The notes: generated by a model not told the origin, from the sequence alone. A DNA stretch of 64,000 nucleotides from Burkholderiaceae bacterium (GCA_023954035.1 JAMLIT010000007.1:1-64000); one strand, 5' to 3'; positions 8,030 through 16,145 are shown, counted from the first letter of the stretch. Made by a program: numbers and translations.

Positions 8030-8494
8030 TCAGTCCCTGCGGCCGCGCGTGGCCAAAATCAGCAGGGTGGCGAGGGCCGCGCCGCTGCCAAAGGCAATGA
8101 GCATGGATTTGGCGGGCTGGTCCACAACGTAGCGGGTCGTGGCCTGCGTGTAGTTGTCCACCTGCTGGCGCAGCCGTTCGCCGGTGTGCGCGCAGTAGTT
8201 GATGCTGCGCTCAGCCAGGGCCTGCGCCTTGGCGGCCAGCTCGTTGATGGTGGGATCGATGTCTGCGCGCATCGCGTCCACGGCATGGGCCGCCCGGTCG
8301 AGCTGGGCGTTGGCGGCGTCGCGGGTCTGCTGTGCCACCTGGCTGGTTTTGTCTGCGACTTTGTCGGCGCCGGCACGGGCGCCCGAGATGGCCGTTTGCG
8401 CCCCCTGCAGCGTGCTGTCTGCTGCGCTGCGCACGGCGTCTGCAGCGCGGTCGGTGGCTCGTTCGATCTTCTCGTTCACGGGTTGCGGATTCAT
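8030..8494 (-). CDS. YqjD/ElaB-like (DUF883-type) membrane-anchored protein
   Basis: 154 residues. The first 110 are Ala-rich, charged and helical, with heptad-like spacing (AADAVRSAADSTLQGAQ and so on), followed by one C-terminal membrane segment (roughly 131-148, MLIAFGSGAALATLLIL) and a basic end, RGRRD. This is the architecture of the YqjD/ElaB family, whose E. coli members are inner-membrane proteins that bind ribosomes in stationary phase. Sequence identity to E. coli members is not obvious by eye, so the family call rests on architecture. It lies 36 bp after the DUF1328 gene and 36 bp before the ferritin-like gene. Confidence 0.7.
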   Translation of the reverse strand: MNPQPVNEKIERATDRAADAVRSAADSTLQGAQTAISGARAGADKVADKTSQVAQQTRDAANAQLDRAAHAVDAMRADIDPTINELAAKAQALAERSINYCAHTGERLRQQVDNYTQATTRYVVDQPAKSMLIAFGSGAALATLLILATRGRRD

Positions 8495-8530
8495 GGGGTT
8501 CCTCGGTGGTTTCGGGTCAAAGTGGGGAGC

Positions 8531-8695
8531 TTATCCGCGCCGGAACAAGCTGGCGACAAACGTCAGTACCGCCAACACGACAAACACGAAGAACAGTATC
8601 TTGGCGATGCCGACGGCTCCGGCAGCAATGCCGCCAAAGCCGAACAGCGCTGCCACGAGCGCGATGACAAGAAAAACGACGGCGTAGTGCAGCAT
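8531..8695 (-). CDS. DUF1328 family small membrane protein (YtjA-like)
   Basis: A 54-residue protein read directly from the minus strand, beginning [20 protein letters not shown] and ending ASLFRRG. It has two hydrophobic segments (4-25 and 29-50) separated by a Gly/Ala turn, with the [20 protein letters not shown] core typical of the DUF1328/YtjA family. These are short inner-membrane proteins of unknown function, often next to stress genes. The start ATG at 8695 has AAAGGAGT 7 bases upstream, a strong ribosome binding site. It is the first gene of the probable operon with the YqjD-like, ferritin-like and BON genes. Confidence 0.9.
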   Translation of the reverse strand: MLHYAVVFLVIALVAALFGFGGIAAGAVGIAKILFFVFVVLAVLTFVASLFRRG

Positions 8696-8841
8696 TTTGA
8701 TGACTCCTTTGGATCGCCGGGGGCGGTTGTAACAGGGGCTTCGGGGCTTTCGAAGCGCTTGGCTTGACTGTAGAAGCCTTGCTGCGACGCGCTTGCAGGG
8801 GACCTGCCCCAGCCCATGTCAGTGTGCAAGCGGTGCGCGGC

Positions 8842-8857
8842 GTAGGAAAAAGACTAC
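8842..8857. promoter_or_regulatory. Candidate regulator site GTAGG-n6-ACTAC
   Basis: The 16-bp imperfect inverted repeat GTAGGAAAAAGACTAC lies in the gap between the histidine kinase stop and the DUF1328 gene, about 155 bp upstream of the latter's start. A near-identical arrangement, GTAGGGAAATTCCTAC, occurs at 11650-11665 upstream of the receiver-only gene. The neighbouring NarL-type regulator is the obvious candidate binder; this is inference from position and symmetry. Confidence 0.4.
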
Positions 8858-8920
8858 AGCCAGAAGGAGCCCGCGTGCGCGCCCTGGGGCTCGCTGCCCT
8901 GCCCCAGCGGGCGCAGCCGC

Positions 8921-10291
8921 TCAAATCGCGGCGTCGACCAGTGCGGGCGCTGCGGGCACCACCGGGATGATGGCCGAGACCACGGTCCCCTCTCCCGGCT
9001 TGGATTCGACCGTCAGCCGCCCACCCGCCGCTTCCACGCGGTGGCGCATGCCCAGCAGGCCGTGGGCCGAACGGCGCACGGCGCTCACGTCAAAGCCGCT
9101 GCCGTCATCCCGGATCTGCACGGCCACATGGGTCGGGTAGTTGTGCACGGTGACCAGAACATGCTGGGCCGCGGCGTACTTTGCGATGTTGTTGAGCGCC
9201 TCCTGGACCATGCGGTAGATGGTGAGCTGGGTCGGGGGGGGCAGGGTGACCGGCTCGACGTTGATTTGCACGTCCAGGCCGGCGCGTTCGGAAAACTCAC
9301 GGGTGAGGATTTCAATCGCAGCGGTGAGGCCCAGATTGGACAGCGACGAAGGGCGCAGGTCCTCGATGATGCGGCGTTTGAGCGCGATGACGCCATTCAA
9401 GGTTTCCGTCAGGTGCTTGAGCCGGTCGGCCACTTCCTGGCTCTCGGACGTCATGCGCGATTTCAGGCGTGCAACGTCCAGTTTGGCAGCGGTCAGGAGG
9501 GCGCCCAGTTCGTCGTGCAGCTCGCGGGCCAGGTGGCCGCGCTCGTCCTCTCGCACCTGCTGCAGGTGCGAGGCGAGCTCCGAGAGCGACTCGGTGCGCG
9601 CCCGCACCAGGCCCTCCAGGCGTGCGCGCTCGGCCTCCAGCGAGGCCTGTTGGCGCTCGTTCGCCCGTTGCAGCGCCTGGGTCTGGCGCAGGTACATGTA
9701 GAACGCCAGCAGGCCAATGGCGCTGATGGCCGAGATTCCAAGTCGAGACAGCAGCAGCGACTGGCGGATCTTTGTCTGGTCCCTGTCCATCTCCGCGGCG
9801 GTAAAGGCGATGAGCTGCTTGGCATGCTGGCGCACGGCCTGCATGTTTTCCAGACCCACGTCGGTGGACAGGACGAACTTCCAGGCATCCTCATTGCCTT
9901 CGCGGCGCAGCCGCAGGCTGAGGTCCATTTCCGCCAGCTTGCGCGAGATCTGGCGCGAGAGCTGTCCAAATTCCGCCACGTCGGCATCGGAAGACACGAC
10001 CAGGGTGCGCAGCTGGTCCAGATTGGTATTGACCGTGGAAATTGCTTGCTCGTAGGGCTCCAGGTAGCGCTCATCGCCTGTGAGCAGATAGCCGCGGTGC
10101 CCGGTCTCGGCGTCCAGCATGCTTTGCAGCAATTGGGTCACCGAGTTGCGCAGGGCCTGGGTATGCTCGACCTGCTGAAGCGCCTCGACCGAGTAGCGAA
10201 ATCCCACCTCGTTGATGGCCACCAATGCCAGCGTTGCAGCCACTGCGATGGGCAGGCTGATGGCGAGTTTCTTGATTTTTGACCATGCCAT
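8921..10291 (-). CDS. CHASE3-domain sensor histidine kinase (NarL-partner type)
   Basis: 456 residues. TM1 is about 9-27. A periplasmic CHASE3 domain (35-165) follows, with its hallmark DAETGHRGYLLTGDERYL at 60-77. TM2 is about 182-201, and a coiled coil spans 205-250. The HisKA_3 dimerisation domain has the phospho-acceptor His259 in ARELHDELGA. The C-terminal HATPase domain has the N-box region EALNNIAKYA and the DDGSGFD G-box. HisKA_3 kinases pair with NarL/FixJ regulators, and one is encoded divergently 144 bp away. The signal is unknown. The ATG at 10291 gives a proper TM1. The gene precedes the stress operon on the same strand. Confidence 0.93.
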   Translation of the reverse strand: MAWSKIKKLAISLPIAVAATLALVAINEVGFRYSVEALQQVEHTQALRNSVTQLLQSMLDAETGHRGYLLTGDERYLEPYEQAISTVNTNLDQLRTLVVSSDADVAEFGQLSRQISRKLAEMDLSLRLRREGNEDAWKFVLSTDVGLENMQAVRQHAKQLIAFTAAEMDRDQTKIRQSLLLSRLGISAISAIGLLAFYMYLRQTQALQRANERQQASLEAERARLEGLVRARTESLSELASHLQQVREDERGHLARELHDELGALLTAAKLDVARLKSRMTSESQEVADRLKHLTETLNGVIALKRRIIEDLRPSSLSNLGLTAAIEILTREFSERAGLDVQINVEPVTLPPPTQLTIYRMVQEALNNIAKYAAAQHVLVTVHNYPTHVAVQIRDDGSGFDVSAVRRSAHGLLGMRHRVEAAGGRLTVESKPGEGTVVSAIIPVVPAAPALVDAAI

Positions 10292-10435
10292 GGAATTGTC
10301 CTGGGTTCGGTGACCTCGTGGTCAAATTCTGGATAATGGCCGCAAGCGCGGGTTCGCCAGAGGCGCGGGCCAGGGGTTACCAAGCCCTTTCACATCACCA
10401 TCGGGGCCGGGAGCTGGCCAGGGGAAAAATTGAGC

Positions 10436-11068
10436 ATGATCAATATCGGAATTGTCGACGACCACGCCATCGTTCGTTCGGGACTGCGCCAGTTCCTGTC
10501 CGAGCATGTGGACTTGCGCGTGGTGGCCGAAGCGGGCAACGGGCGCGAAGCCATTGACATGGTGCGCAACCACGAGATCGACGTCTTGCTGATGGACCTG
10601 GCCATGCCGGGCCAGAGCGGCCTGGACGCGTTGGCCATGCTGCGGGCCAAAGCGCCGGACATGGGCATTTTGATTTTGAGCGGTTATCCGGAGGAGCATT
10701 ACGCCATCTCCCTCATCCGCCAGGGCGCCAGCGGCTACTTGAACAAGGAATGCGAGCCCAAGGAAATCGTCGAGGCGATTCGCACCATCTCTTTGGGCAA
10801 GCGCTACCTCACACCGTCGGTGGCCGAACTTCTGGCCCAGCAACTCAACCGCAAGGACGATGCGCCGCCGCATGAGCAGCTTTCGGAGCGTGAATTCCAG
10901 GTTTTCCTCAAGCTCGCACGGGGCGAGACGGCGGGCGACATCGCCAAGTCGCTGTCCTTGAGCGTCAAGACGGTGAGCACCTACCGCACGCGGCTGATGG
11001 AAAAAATGGCGCTCAGCTCGAACAGCGACCTGACCTATTACGCACTGAAAAACCGGCTGATCGACTAA
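10436..11068 (+). CDS. NarL/FixJ family response regulator
   Basis: 210 residues from the ATG at 10436 (an upstream TTG at 10430 adds two residues). The receiver domain covers residues 1-120: acidic Asp8/Asp9 in IVDDH, phospho-acceptor Asp54 in LLMDLAMPG, and Lys near 104 in GYLNKE. The C-terminal LuxR-type helix-turn-helix (about 145-205) has LSEREFQVF, IAKSLSLSVKTVSTYRTR and the following scaffold helix. It is divergent from the CHASE3 kinase and almost certainly its partner. The 144-bp divergent region contains GGATAATGG, a possible -10 for this gene, at 10332-10337. Confidence 0.94.
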   Translation: MINIGIVDDHAIVRSGLRQFLSEHVDLRVVAEAGNGREAIDMVRNHEIDVLLMDLAMPGQSGLDALAMLRAKAPDMGILILSGYPEEHYAISLIRQGASGYLNKECEPKEIVEAIRTISLGKRYLTPSVAELLAQQLNRKDDAPPHEQLSEREFQVFLKLARGETAGDIAKSLSLSVKTVSTYRTRLMEKMALSSNSDLTYYALKNRLID

Positions 11069-11084
11069 GGGCGGGGCGGAAGGA

Positions 11085-11105
11085 GCCCGGCACCGGCAGC
11101 CGGGC
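11085..11105. terminator. Hairpin between convergent regulator genes
   Basis: GCCCGGC-ACCGGCA-GCCGGGC is a perfect 7-bp GC stem in the 43-bp gap between the convergent NarL-type regulator and the receiver gene. No T-tract follows on either strand, so it may be a weak or factor-dependent terminator. Confidence 0.35.
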
Positions 11106-11111
11106 AGGCGG

Positions 11112-11516
11112 TCAGGGTGTGCGCTGCGAACGGCCCGCATCAGGCTCACCGGTTTGGGCAATGCAGTAGTCGACCAGCGCATCGATTTCGTTCGACTTGT
11201 CAAAGACCGCGTCCACGCCCAGTTGTGCGCAGCGCATGCGCACGTCGGGCGTGGCGTAATTGCTGAGCACCACCACGCGCTGGTGGGGCTTGCGTTCCCG
11301 GCAGGCCGCCAGCACGCCCAGTCCGCTGCCCTGGCGCAGAAACAAGTCCACGATGGCCAGATCCCATTGCGCCTTGGGATCGGTCAACCAGGCCTTGCCT
11401 TCGTCTTCGGTCTCGGCAGCGCCCACCGGCTCGATCGGGGCGAGCTCTTGCAACGTGCCAATCAGGTTCTCCCGGATCGTGGCGTTGTCTTCAACGATAT
11501 AGGTTTTTAGTTTCAC
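11112..11516 (-). CDS. Receiver-only response regulator (CheY-like)
   Basis: 134 residues comprising one receiver domain and no output domain. Asp/Glu pair in YIVEDN (9-10), phospho-acceptor Asp57 in AIVDLFLRQGSG, switch Ser/Thr region VVLSNYA and conserved Lys107 in VFDKS. The start is a GTG at 11516, where homology to receivers begins; the frame is open further upstream but the translation there is not domain-like. A 15-bp perfect tandem duplication sits right at this start. It probably takes phosphate from a kinase such as the nearby CHASE3 protein or acts as a phosphate sink; the partner is not proven. Confidence 0.85.
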   Translation of the reverse strand: MKLKTYIVEDNATIRENLIGTLQELAPIEPVGAAETEDEGKAWLTDPKAQWDLAIVDLFLRQGSGLGVLAACRERKPHQRVVVLSNYATPDVRMRCAQLGVDAVFDKSNEIDALVDYCIAQTGEPDAGRSQRTP

Positions 11517-11517
11517 T

Positions 11518-11547
11518 GGCGGGCAAATCCGTGGCGGGCAAATCCGT
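11518..11547. repeat. 15-bp perfect tandem duplication at the receiver gene start
   Basis: GGCGGGCAAATCCGT occurs twice without a gap, one base upstream of the GTG start codon of the receiver-only gene (minus strand). It duplicates the stretch where the ribosome binding site would be, and neither copy has a strong Shine-Dalgarno. Confidence 0.85.
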
Positions 11548-11649
11548 GCCGTTCGAATGCTTGGCGCGGCGGCAATGGTGCAAAGCAGGTGTCTGAACAG
11601 TGTAGGGACGCAGGCGGGCTCATTTTGACAGCGGCCACAGCCCACACCC

Positions 11650-11665
11650 GTAGGGAAATTCCTAC
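11650..11665. promoter_or_regulatory. Candidate regulator site GTAGG-n6-CCTAC
   Basis: GTAGGGAAATTCCTAC is a 16-bp inverted repeat with 5-bp arms, about 140 bp upstream of the receiver gene start and overlapping the last codons of moeB. It resembles the site at 8842-8857 in arms, spacing and distance to the downstream gene. Confidence 0.45.
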
Positions 11666-12414
11666 GCTGCCAACGCGCAGACCGGACAGGCCGGATCCCG
11701 CGGGCTGCGCAGGCGCGTCCACTCCATGGAGCGTCCGTCGAGCAGCAAGAGTTGCCCTGCAAGAGAGCGCCCCGTGCCTACCAGAATCTTCAGCGCTTCG
11801 GCCGCCTGGACGCTTCCCACCACCCCGACGAGCGGCGCAAAGACGCCCAGCGTGGCGCAGGCCTCCTCTTCGAAACGCGCATCGGGCGAGAACAGGCAGG
11901 CATAACAGGCGCTTGCGGGGACGCGTCGGTCGACCACCGTGATCTGGCCGTCAAAGCGAATCACCGCCCCGCTGACCAAGGGTCTCGCGTGGCGCACGCA
12001 TGCGGCATTGATCGCCTGGCGGGTGGCGTAGTTGTCGGTGCAATCGAGCACCACGTCGGCGCCGGGCACCAGCGTGTCGAGCAAGCGCGCATCCACCCGC
12101 TGCTGCAGCGGGTGCAGAACGGGCCCTGGGTTGATCGCCCGCATGGCCTGCGCGGCCGAGTCCACCTTGGCCCGGCCCACCCGCTCGCTGGTGTGGGCGA
12201 TCTGGCGCTGCAGGTTGGTGAGGTCGACACGGTCGTCGTCCACCAGCGTGATCTGGCCGACACCGGCAGCAGCCAGGTACATCAGGGCCGGGGAGCCGAG
12301 GCCGCCCGCACCGACGACCAGCGCATGGCTGGCCAGAATGCGCTCCTGGCCTTCGATGCCGATCTCGTCGAGAAGAATGTGGCGCGAGTAGCGCAGCAAC
12401 TGGTCGTCGGTCAT
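11662..12414 (-). CDS. moeB: Molybdopterin-synthase adenylyltransferase MoeB (ThiF/HesA family)
   Basis: A 250-residue E1-like enzyme that adenylates the C-terminal Gly-Gly of MoaD (or ThiS) so sulfur can be added. ATP loop VVGAGGLGS at 33-41, conserved Arg and Asp in LTNLQRQI and DCTDNY (Asp near 127), Cys186 in EEEACATLG, and zinc-binding pairs CYAC (170/173) and CPVC (243/246). There is no rhodanese tail, so sulfur must come from another protein. MoeB and ThiF homologues are hard to separate by sequence; the presence of moaD, moeA and mobB in this window favours MoeB. It is 73 bp downstream of ctpA on the same strand, with a hairpin in between. Confidence 0.87.
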   Translation of the reverse strand: MTDDQLLRYSRHILLDEIGIEGQERILASHALVVGAGGLGSPALMYLAAAGVGQITLVDDDRVDLTNLQRQIAHTSERVGRAKVDSAAQAMRAINPGPVLHPLQQRVDARLLDTLVPGADVVLDCTDNYATRQAINAACVRHARPLVSGAVIRFDGQITVVDRRVPASACYACLFSPDARFEEEACATLGVFAPLVGVVGSVQAAEALKILVGTGRSLAGQLLLLDGRSMEWTRLRSPRDPACPVCALAA

Positions 12415-12429
12415 GAAAAGATTCGGGGC

Positions 12430-12467
12430 AAAGCAAAGGCTGGTCAGCTCCGGAAACCGACCAGCCT
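12430..12467 (-). terminator. Hairpin between ctpA and moeB
   Basis: Stem AGGCTGGTC / GACCAGCCT (9 bp, perfect) with a 13-base interior. On the minus strand it is followed by TTTGCTTTG, reading towards moeB. It lies 21 bp after the ctpA stop and 22 bp before the moeB start, so it would terminate or attenuate transcription between the two genes. Confidence 0.55.
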
Positions 12468-12487
12468 GCGGGGAAAGCGACGCCCGC

Positions 12488-13918
12488 TCAGGGCGCTTTC
12501 TTTTCTTCCTTGCGCTCGGTCTGCGTCTTGCTCACCAGCACGGGTTGGCCGCGCAGCTGGTTGACGGCCTGCTGCAGCGGGAAATCCTTGTCCGAGCCAA
12601 ATTCAGGGATGCGCCGCTCGGCCGGCGTCTTTTTGGCTTCCTCCTCCAGCCGCTTGCGCGCTTCTTCGCGCGCCTTCTCACGGGCGGCGTCCTGCACCTC
12701 TGCGCCTTGTCCACTGCTCAGATGCTTGTCGAGGTCGGCTTCGCGCATGCGCAGCGCCGCGAACAGGTTGCCCTCCGCCGTCTCGTCGATCATCACGTCG
12801 GGGACGATGCCCTTGGCCTGAATGGATTTCCCGCTGGGGGTGTAGTAGCGCGCCGTGGTCAGCTTGATCCCCGTGTCCGGCCCGAGGGGACGCACCGTTT
12901 GCACCGAGCCTTTGCCAAAGGTCTGGCTGCCCATGACGATGGCGCGCTTGTGGTCTTGCAGCGCGCCGGCGACGATTTCGCTCGCCGATGCCGAACCCTC
13001 GTTCACCAGGACCACCAGGGGCACGGTCTTCAGGGCAGCGGGCAGGTTCGCCAACGGATCGCCACGGCGTCCGTAAAACTCGGGCGACGCCTTGTAGGTG
13101 GCTTTGCTGTCGGCAAGCTGGCCATCGGTCGTGACGACGGTGACGCCTGGCGGCAGAAAGGCGGCCGAAATGGCGACCGCGCCGTCCAGGAGGCCGCCCG
13201 GGTCGTTGCGCAGGTCGAGCACCAGGCCCTTGAGGCGGGGGTCTTGCTTGTACAGCTCCTGGGCCTTCTGCACGAAATCTTCCACCGTGCGGTCCTGGAA
13301 CTGCGACAGGCGAATCCACCCGTAGCCCGGCTCGATGATCTTTCCCTTGACCGAATGCGTCTTGATCTCTTCGCGGGTGATGGTGATGGGGAAGGTGCGG
13401 CTTTCGTCCTTGCGCAAAATGGTCAGCGTCACCTGCGTGTCGGGCTGGCCGCGCATGCGCTTGACGGCTTCGCTCAGCGTCAGCGTCTTGACCGGCGTGT
13501 CTTCTATTTTGGTGATCAGGTCGTTTGTTTTGAGGCCGGCGCGAAAGGCCGGTGAGCCTTCGATTGGCGAGACGATCTTGATCAAGCCGTCTTCCTGCGT
13601 GATTTCGATTCCCAAGCCGACAAAACGGCCCGAGGTGCCCTCGCGGAATTCCGCAAAAGACTTCTTGTCGAAATACTGCGAATGCGGATCGAGGCTGGAG
13701 ACCATGCCCGAGATGGCGTCGGTGATCAGCTTCTTGTCGTCCACGGGCTCGACATAGTCGGTCTTGATGAGACCGAAAACCGCCGACAGCTGCTGGATCT
13801 CTTCCAGAGGCAGGGGCGACATGGCGCCGCGCGCCACGGTCTGCAGCGAGACGGTCGTCAGCGCACCGGCAAGAACGCCAATCGCCACCCAACCCGTGAT
13901 TTTCAGTTTCTGACCCAT
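12488..13918 (-). CDS. ctpA: Carboxyl-terminal processing protease CtpA (S41)
   Basis: A 476-residue periplasmic or membrane-anchored serine protease. The N-terminal hydrophobic segment (9-28) is a signal anchor. A PDZ domain spans about 95-185 (FVGLGIEITQEDG, GSPAFRAGL). The S41 domain has catalytic Ser309 in NEGSASASE and Lys336 in TFGKGSVQ. The C-terminus (400-476) is a charged helical tail. S41 proteases remove C-terminal segments of envelope proteins. The ATG at 13918 starts MGQKLKITGW. It lies 81 bp downstream of gpmA on the same strand, a frequent pairing in Burkholderiales. Confidence 0.94.
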   Translation of the reverse strand: MGQKLKITGWVAIGVLAGALTTVSLQTVARGAMSPLPLEEIQQLSAVFGLIKTDYVEPVDDKKLITDAISGMVSSLDPHSQYFDKKSFAEFREGTSGRFVGLGIEITQEDGLIKIVSPIEGSPAFRAGLKTNDLITKIEDTPVKTLTLSEAVKRMRGQPDTQVTLTILRKDESRTFPITITREEIKTHSVKGKIIEPGYGWIRLSQFQDRTVEDFVQKAQELYKQDPRLKGLVLDLRNDPGGLLDGAVAISAAFLPPGVTVVTTDGQLADSKATYKASPEFYGRRGDPLANLPAALKTVPLVVLVNEGSASASEIVAGALQDHKRAIVMGSQTFGKGSVQTVRPLGPDTGIKLTTARYYTPSGKSIQAKGIVPDVMIDETAEGNLFAALRMREADLDKHLSSGQGAEVQDAAREKAREEARKRLEEEAKKTPAERRIPEFGSDKDFPLQQAVNQLRGQPVLVSKTQTERKEEKKAP

Positions 13919-13999
13919 ACGACCCCTTTGACCAAATCAATATACACCGCGCCTGCCTTGGAAGCCTGCGGCCGCCCAGGGTTCCCCGATGTCGGCGAT

Positions 14000-14743
14000 T
14001 TACGCTTTGCCCTGTGCGGCCACGGCCGCAGCCGCCTTGGCTGCGGCCTCTGCGTCGCCCAGGTAGAAATGGCGCAAGGGTCGCAGATCGGCATCGAGTT
14101 CGTAGACCAGCGGAATGCCGTTGGGAATGTTCAGGCCGACGATGTCCGCGTCCGAGATGCCGTCCAGGTACTTCACCAGTGCGCGAATCGAGTTGCCGTG
14201 CGCGGACACCAGAACCCGCTGGCCCGAGCGGATCGCCGGGGCCAGGGTGTCGTTCCAGTACGGCATGACCCGCGCCACGGTGTCCCTGAGGCATTCGGTC
14301 AGCGGCACTTCGCCTTCGGCCAGGCCGGCGTAGCGCAGGTCGCTGCGTTCGCAGCGCCCATCACCTGCCTCCAGGGCCGGTGGCGGGGTGTCGTAGCTTC
14401 GGCGCCAGACGAGCACCTGTTCGTCGCCGTACTTCTGGGCGGTTTCCGCCTTGTTCAAGCCTTGCAGCGCGCCGTAGTGGCGTTCGTTCAGGCGCCAGCT
14501 CTTGGTCACCGGCAGCCACTGGCGTTCCATGGCGTCCAGGCAATGCCAGAGCGTGTGGATGGCGCGTTTGAGCACGCTGGTGCAGGCCAGGTCGAATTCG
14601 TAGCCTTCGCCGCGCAGCAGGTGCCCCGCGTTCTTGGCCTGTGCGATGCCCGTCTCAGTGAGGTCCACGTCGGTCCAGCCGGTGAATCGGTTGGCGAGGT
14701 TCCAGGTGGATTCACCGTGGCGGATGAGGACGAGCTTGTGCAT
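14000..14743 (-). CDS. gpmA: 2,3-bisphosphoglycerate-dependent phosphoglycerate mutase
   Basis: Interconverts 3- and 2-phosphoglycerate in glycolysis and gluconeogenesis. The 247-residue length fits GpmA. The phosphohistidine motif [10 protein letters not shown] places His9 as acceptor. Other markers are [34 protein letters not shown] and the second His in [11 protein letters not shown]. The start ATG at 14743 is chosen because the protein then begins [11 protein letters not shown] as in relatives; the frame is open 21 codons further. The extra C-terminal Ala-rich tail ([17 protein letters not shown]) is an ordinary extension. It diverges from the rhodanese gene. Confidence 0.96.
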   Translation of the reverse strand: MHKLVLIRHGESTWNLANRFTGWTDVDLTETGIAQAKNAGHLLRGEGYEFDLACTSVLKRAIHTLWHCLDAMERQWLPVTKSWRLNERHYGALQGLNKAETAQKYGDEQVLVWRRSYDTPPPALEAGDGRCERSDLRYAGLAEGEVPLTECLRDTVARVMPYWNDTLAPAIRSGQRVLVSAHGNSIRALVKYLDGISDADIVGLNIPNGIPLVYELDADLRPLRHFYLGDAEAAAKAAAAVAAQGKA

Positions 14744-14814
14744 GGATGGCCTGAGGGGATGCGGGTCAAAACCATACATTCTAAAATCCCCGGGTTTGCA
14801 ACCCAAGGATTCCC

Positions 14815-15222
14815 GTGAATTTCATCGTCGACAACTGGTATCTGTTCGTTATGGCCATTGGCTCGGGTGCCATGTTGCTTGTGCCCATGCTCAAGGGAGG
14901 AGGGATGGGCGGCCTGACGGCAGCGCAGGCGGTGCAGCTGGTCAATCGCGAAAAGGCGGTGCTGATCGACGTCTGCAGCGCCGAGGAATTTGCGGCAGGC
15001 CATGCCGCAGGAGCGCGCAGCGCGCCGCTGACCGACCTGGAAACGCGCCTGCCGGCCCTGGTGAAGAACAAGGCAGTGCCCGTGGTTCTGCTGTGCGCCA
15101 GTGGCGCACGCTCCAGGCGCGCCGAGGCCATTGCGCGCAAACTGGGCTATTCCAATGTCCAGGTGCTCTCCGGCGGCCTCAGGAGCTGGAAGGAAGCCAA
15201 CCTCCCGGTTGAAAAAGCCTGA
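14815..15222 (+). CDS. Membrane-anchored rhodanese-domain protein (YibN-like)
   Basis: 135 residues from a GTG at 14815. One N-terminal membrane segment (about 8-27) is followed by a rhodanese domain (35-130) with catalytic Cys in [14 protein letters not shown] near residue 94. YibN-type rhodaneses sit beside grxC, secB and gpsA in many Proteobacteria, exactly the order seen here, though their sulfur-transfer substrate is not established. It is followed by grxC after 35 bp with GGAAAGGA upstream, suggesting one transcript. It is divergent from gpmA, with 71 bp between start codons. Confidence 0.9.
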   Translation: MNFIVDNWYLFVMAIGSGAMLLVPMLKGGGMGGLTAAQAVQLVNREKAVLIDVCSAEEFAAGHAAGARSAPLTDLETRLPALVKNKAVPVVLLCASGARSRRAEAIARKLGYSNVQVLSGGLRSWKEANLPVEKA

Positions 15223-15257
15223 GCGCGCCCCACCACAAAGACAGGAAAGGACACGCC

Positions 15258-15518
15258 ATGCAAGCCGTCAAGATGTATACCACCGCCGTCTGCCCTTACT
15301 GCACTCGTGCCAAGCAGATCCTCAAATCCAAGGGGGTCGAGCAGATCGAGGAAATCCGCATCGACACCCAGCCCGAGGCGCGCCAGCGCATGATGGAGAT
15401 CACCGGTCGGCGCACCGTGCCGCAGATTTTCATTGGTGAGACCCATGTGGGCGGTCACGACGAGCTGGTCGCCCTCGACAGCCGGGGCGAGCTGCTGCCC
15501 TTGCTGGGCGCTGCATAA
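15258..15518 (+). CDS. grxC: Glutaredoxin 3
   Basis: An 86-residue dithiol glutaredoxin with the redox motif CPYC (residues 12-15 in TTAVCPYCTRAKQ), cis-Pro in RRTVPQIFI and the GSH-binding GGHDEL. It reduces protein disulfides and glutathione mixed disulfides in the cytoplasm. It sits between the rhodanese gene and secB as in E. coli (yibN-grxC-secB-gpsA). A good terminator follows at 15532-15570, so secB probably has its own promoter or depends on read-through. Confidence 0.97.
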   Translation: MQAVKMYTTAVCPYCTRAKQILKSKGVEQIEEIRIDTQPEARQRMMEITGRRTVPQIFIGETHVGGHDELVALDSRGELLPLLGAA

Positions 15519-15531
15519 TCGCGTCCACGTG

Positions 15532-15570
15532 CCCGCTGCGGGAGCTGTTCCTGCGGCGGGTTTGTTTTTT
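15532..15570 (+). terminator. Rho-independent terminator after grxC
   Basis: Left arm CCCGCTGCGGG (15532-15542), loop AGCTGTT, right arm CCTGCGGCGGG (15550-15560) pair over 11 positions with two G-U wobbles, followed by TTTGTTTTTT. It lies 13 bp after the grxC stop and 49 bp before secB. Confidence 0.85.
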
Positions 15571-15619
15571 GGGTGGGCCGATTCTGGCCTGCCCGGTTTG
15601 AGCGGAAAGCAAGCACACC

Positions 15620-16084
15620 ATGGCCGACAACGACACCCCCGTATTCCAGATTCAGCGCGTCTACCTGAAGGACATTTCGCTGGAGCAACCCAACTCGCCC
15701 GGCATCCTGCTCGAGCAGGAGCAGCCCAGTGTGGACATCCAGTTGGGCGTGGAAGCCAACCCGGTGGCCGAAGGCATCTACGAAGTCGCGGTTACGGCCA
15801 CGGTGCAAACCAAGATCAAGGACAAGACCGTGTTCCTGGTGGAGGCCAAGCAGGCCGGCATCTTTGAAATCCGCAACGTTCCGCAAGACCAGATGGGCCC
15901 CATCATGGGCATCGCCTGCCCGCAGATCGTCTACCCCTACCTGCGCGGCAACGTGGCCGATGTGGTGAACCGCGCGGGCTTTCCGCCTGTGCATCTGGCG
16001 GAAATCAACTTCCAGGCGATGTACGAGCAGCAGCAGCAAGCGCAGGCGGCCGGCACTGGAGATGCGGGCAGCTTGCCGCAGTGA
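15620..16084 (+). CDS. secB: Protein-export chaperone SecB
   Basis: A 154-residue tetrameric chaperone that keeps preproteins unfolded and hands them to SecA. Family markers: [19 protein letters not shown] near the N-terminus, [30 protein letters not shown] and the [26 protein letters not shown] block (about 110-135). The Gln-rich C-terminal tail is usual for betaproteobacterial SecB. It lies upstream of gpsA with a repeat element between them. Confidence 0.97.
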   Translation: MADNDTPVFQIQRVYLKDISLEQPNSPGILLEQEQPSVDIQLGVEANPVAEGIYEVAVTATVQTKIKDKTVFLVEAKQAGIFEIRNVPQDQMGPIMGIACPQIVYPYLRGNVADVVNRAGFPPVHLAEINFQAMYEQQQQAQAAGTGDAGSLPQ

Positions 16085-16085
16085 T

Positions 16086-16145
16086 TTTGGGCATTTTTTG
16101 CCTCCAGCGCTTATCTGGTAAGCGTTGTCAGCTATGAAAATAATA
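16086..16145 (-). repeat. Interspersed palindromic repeat, copy C, between secB and gpsA
   Basis: In minus orientation: GCATTTTTTGCCTCCAGCGC, then TTATCTGGTAAGCGTTGTCA and GCTATGAAAATAATAG. The right flank contains the ATG used as the gpsA start, so the element forms the whole secB-gpsA gap. Confidence 0.9.

Noticed and set aside
9041-10282. A 413-codon open frame antisense to the histidine kinase.
   Set aside because: It mirrors the kinase codons, has no recognisable domain and no ribosome binding site.
14744-14806. gpmA extended to the TTG at 14806.
   Set aside because: GpmA proteins begin at or very near [11 protein letters not shown]; the extension has no family similarity and would run almost to the rhodanese start.
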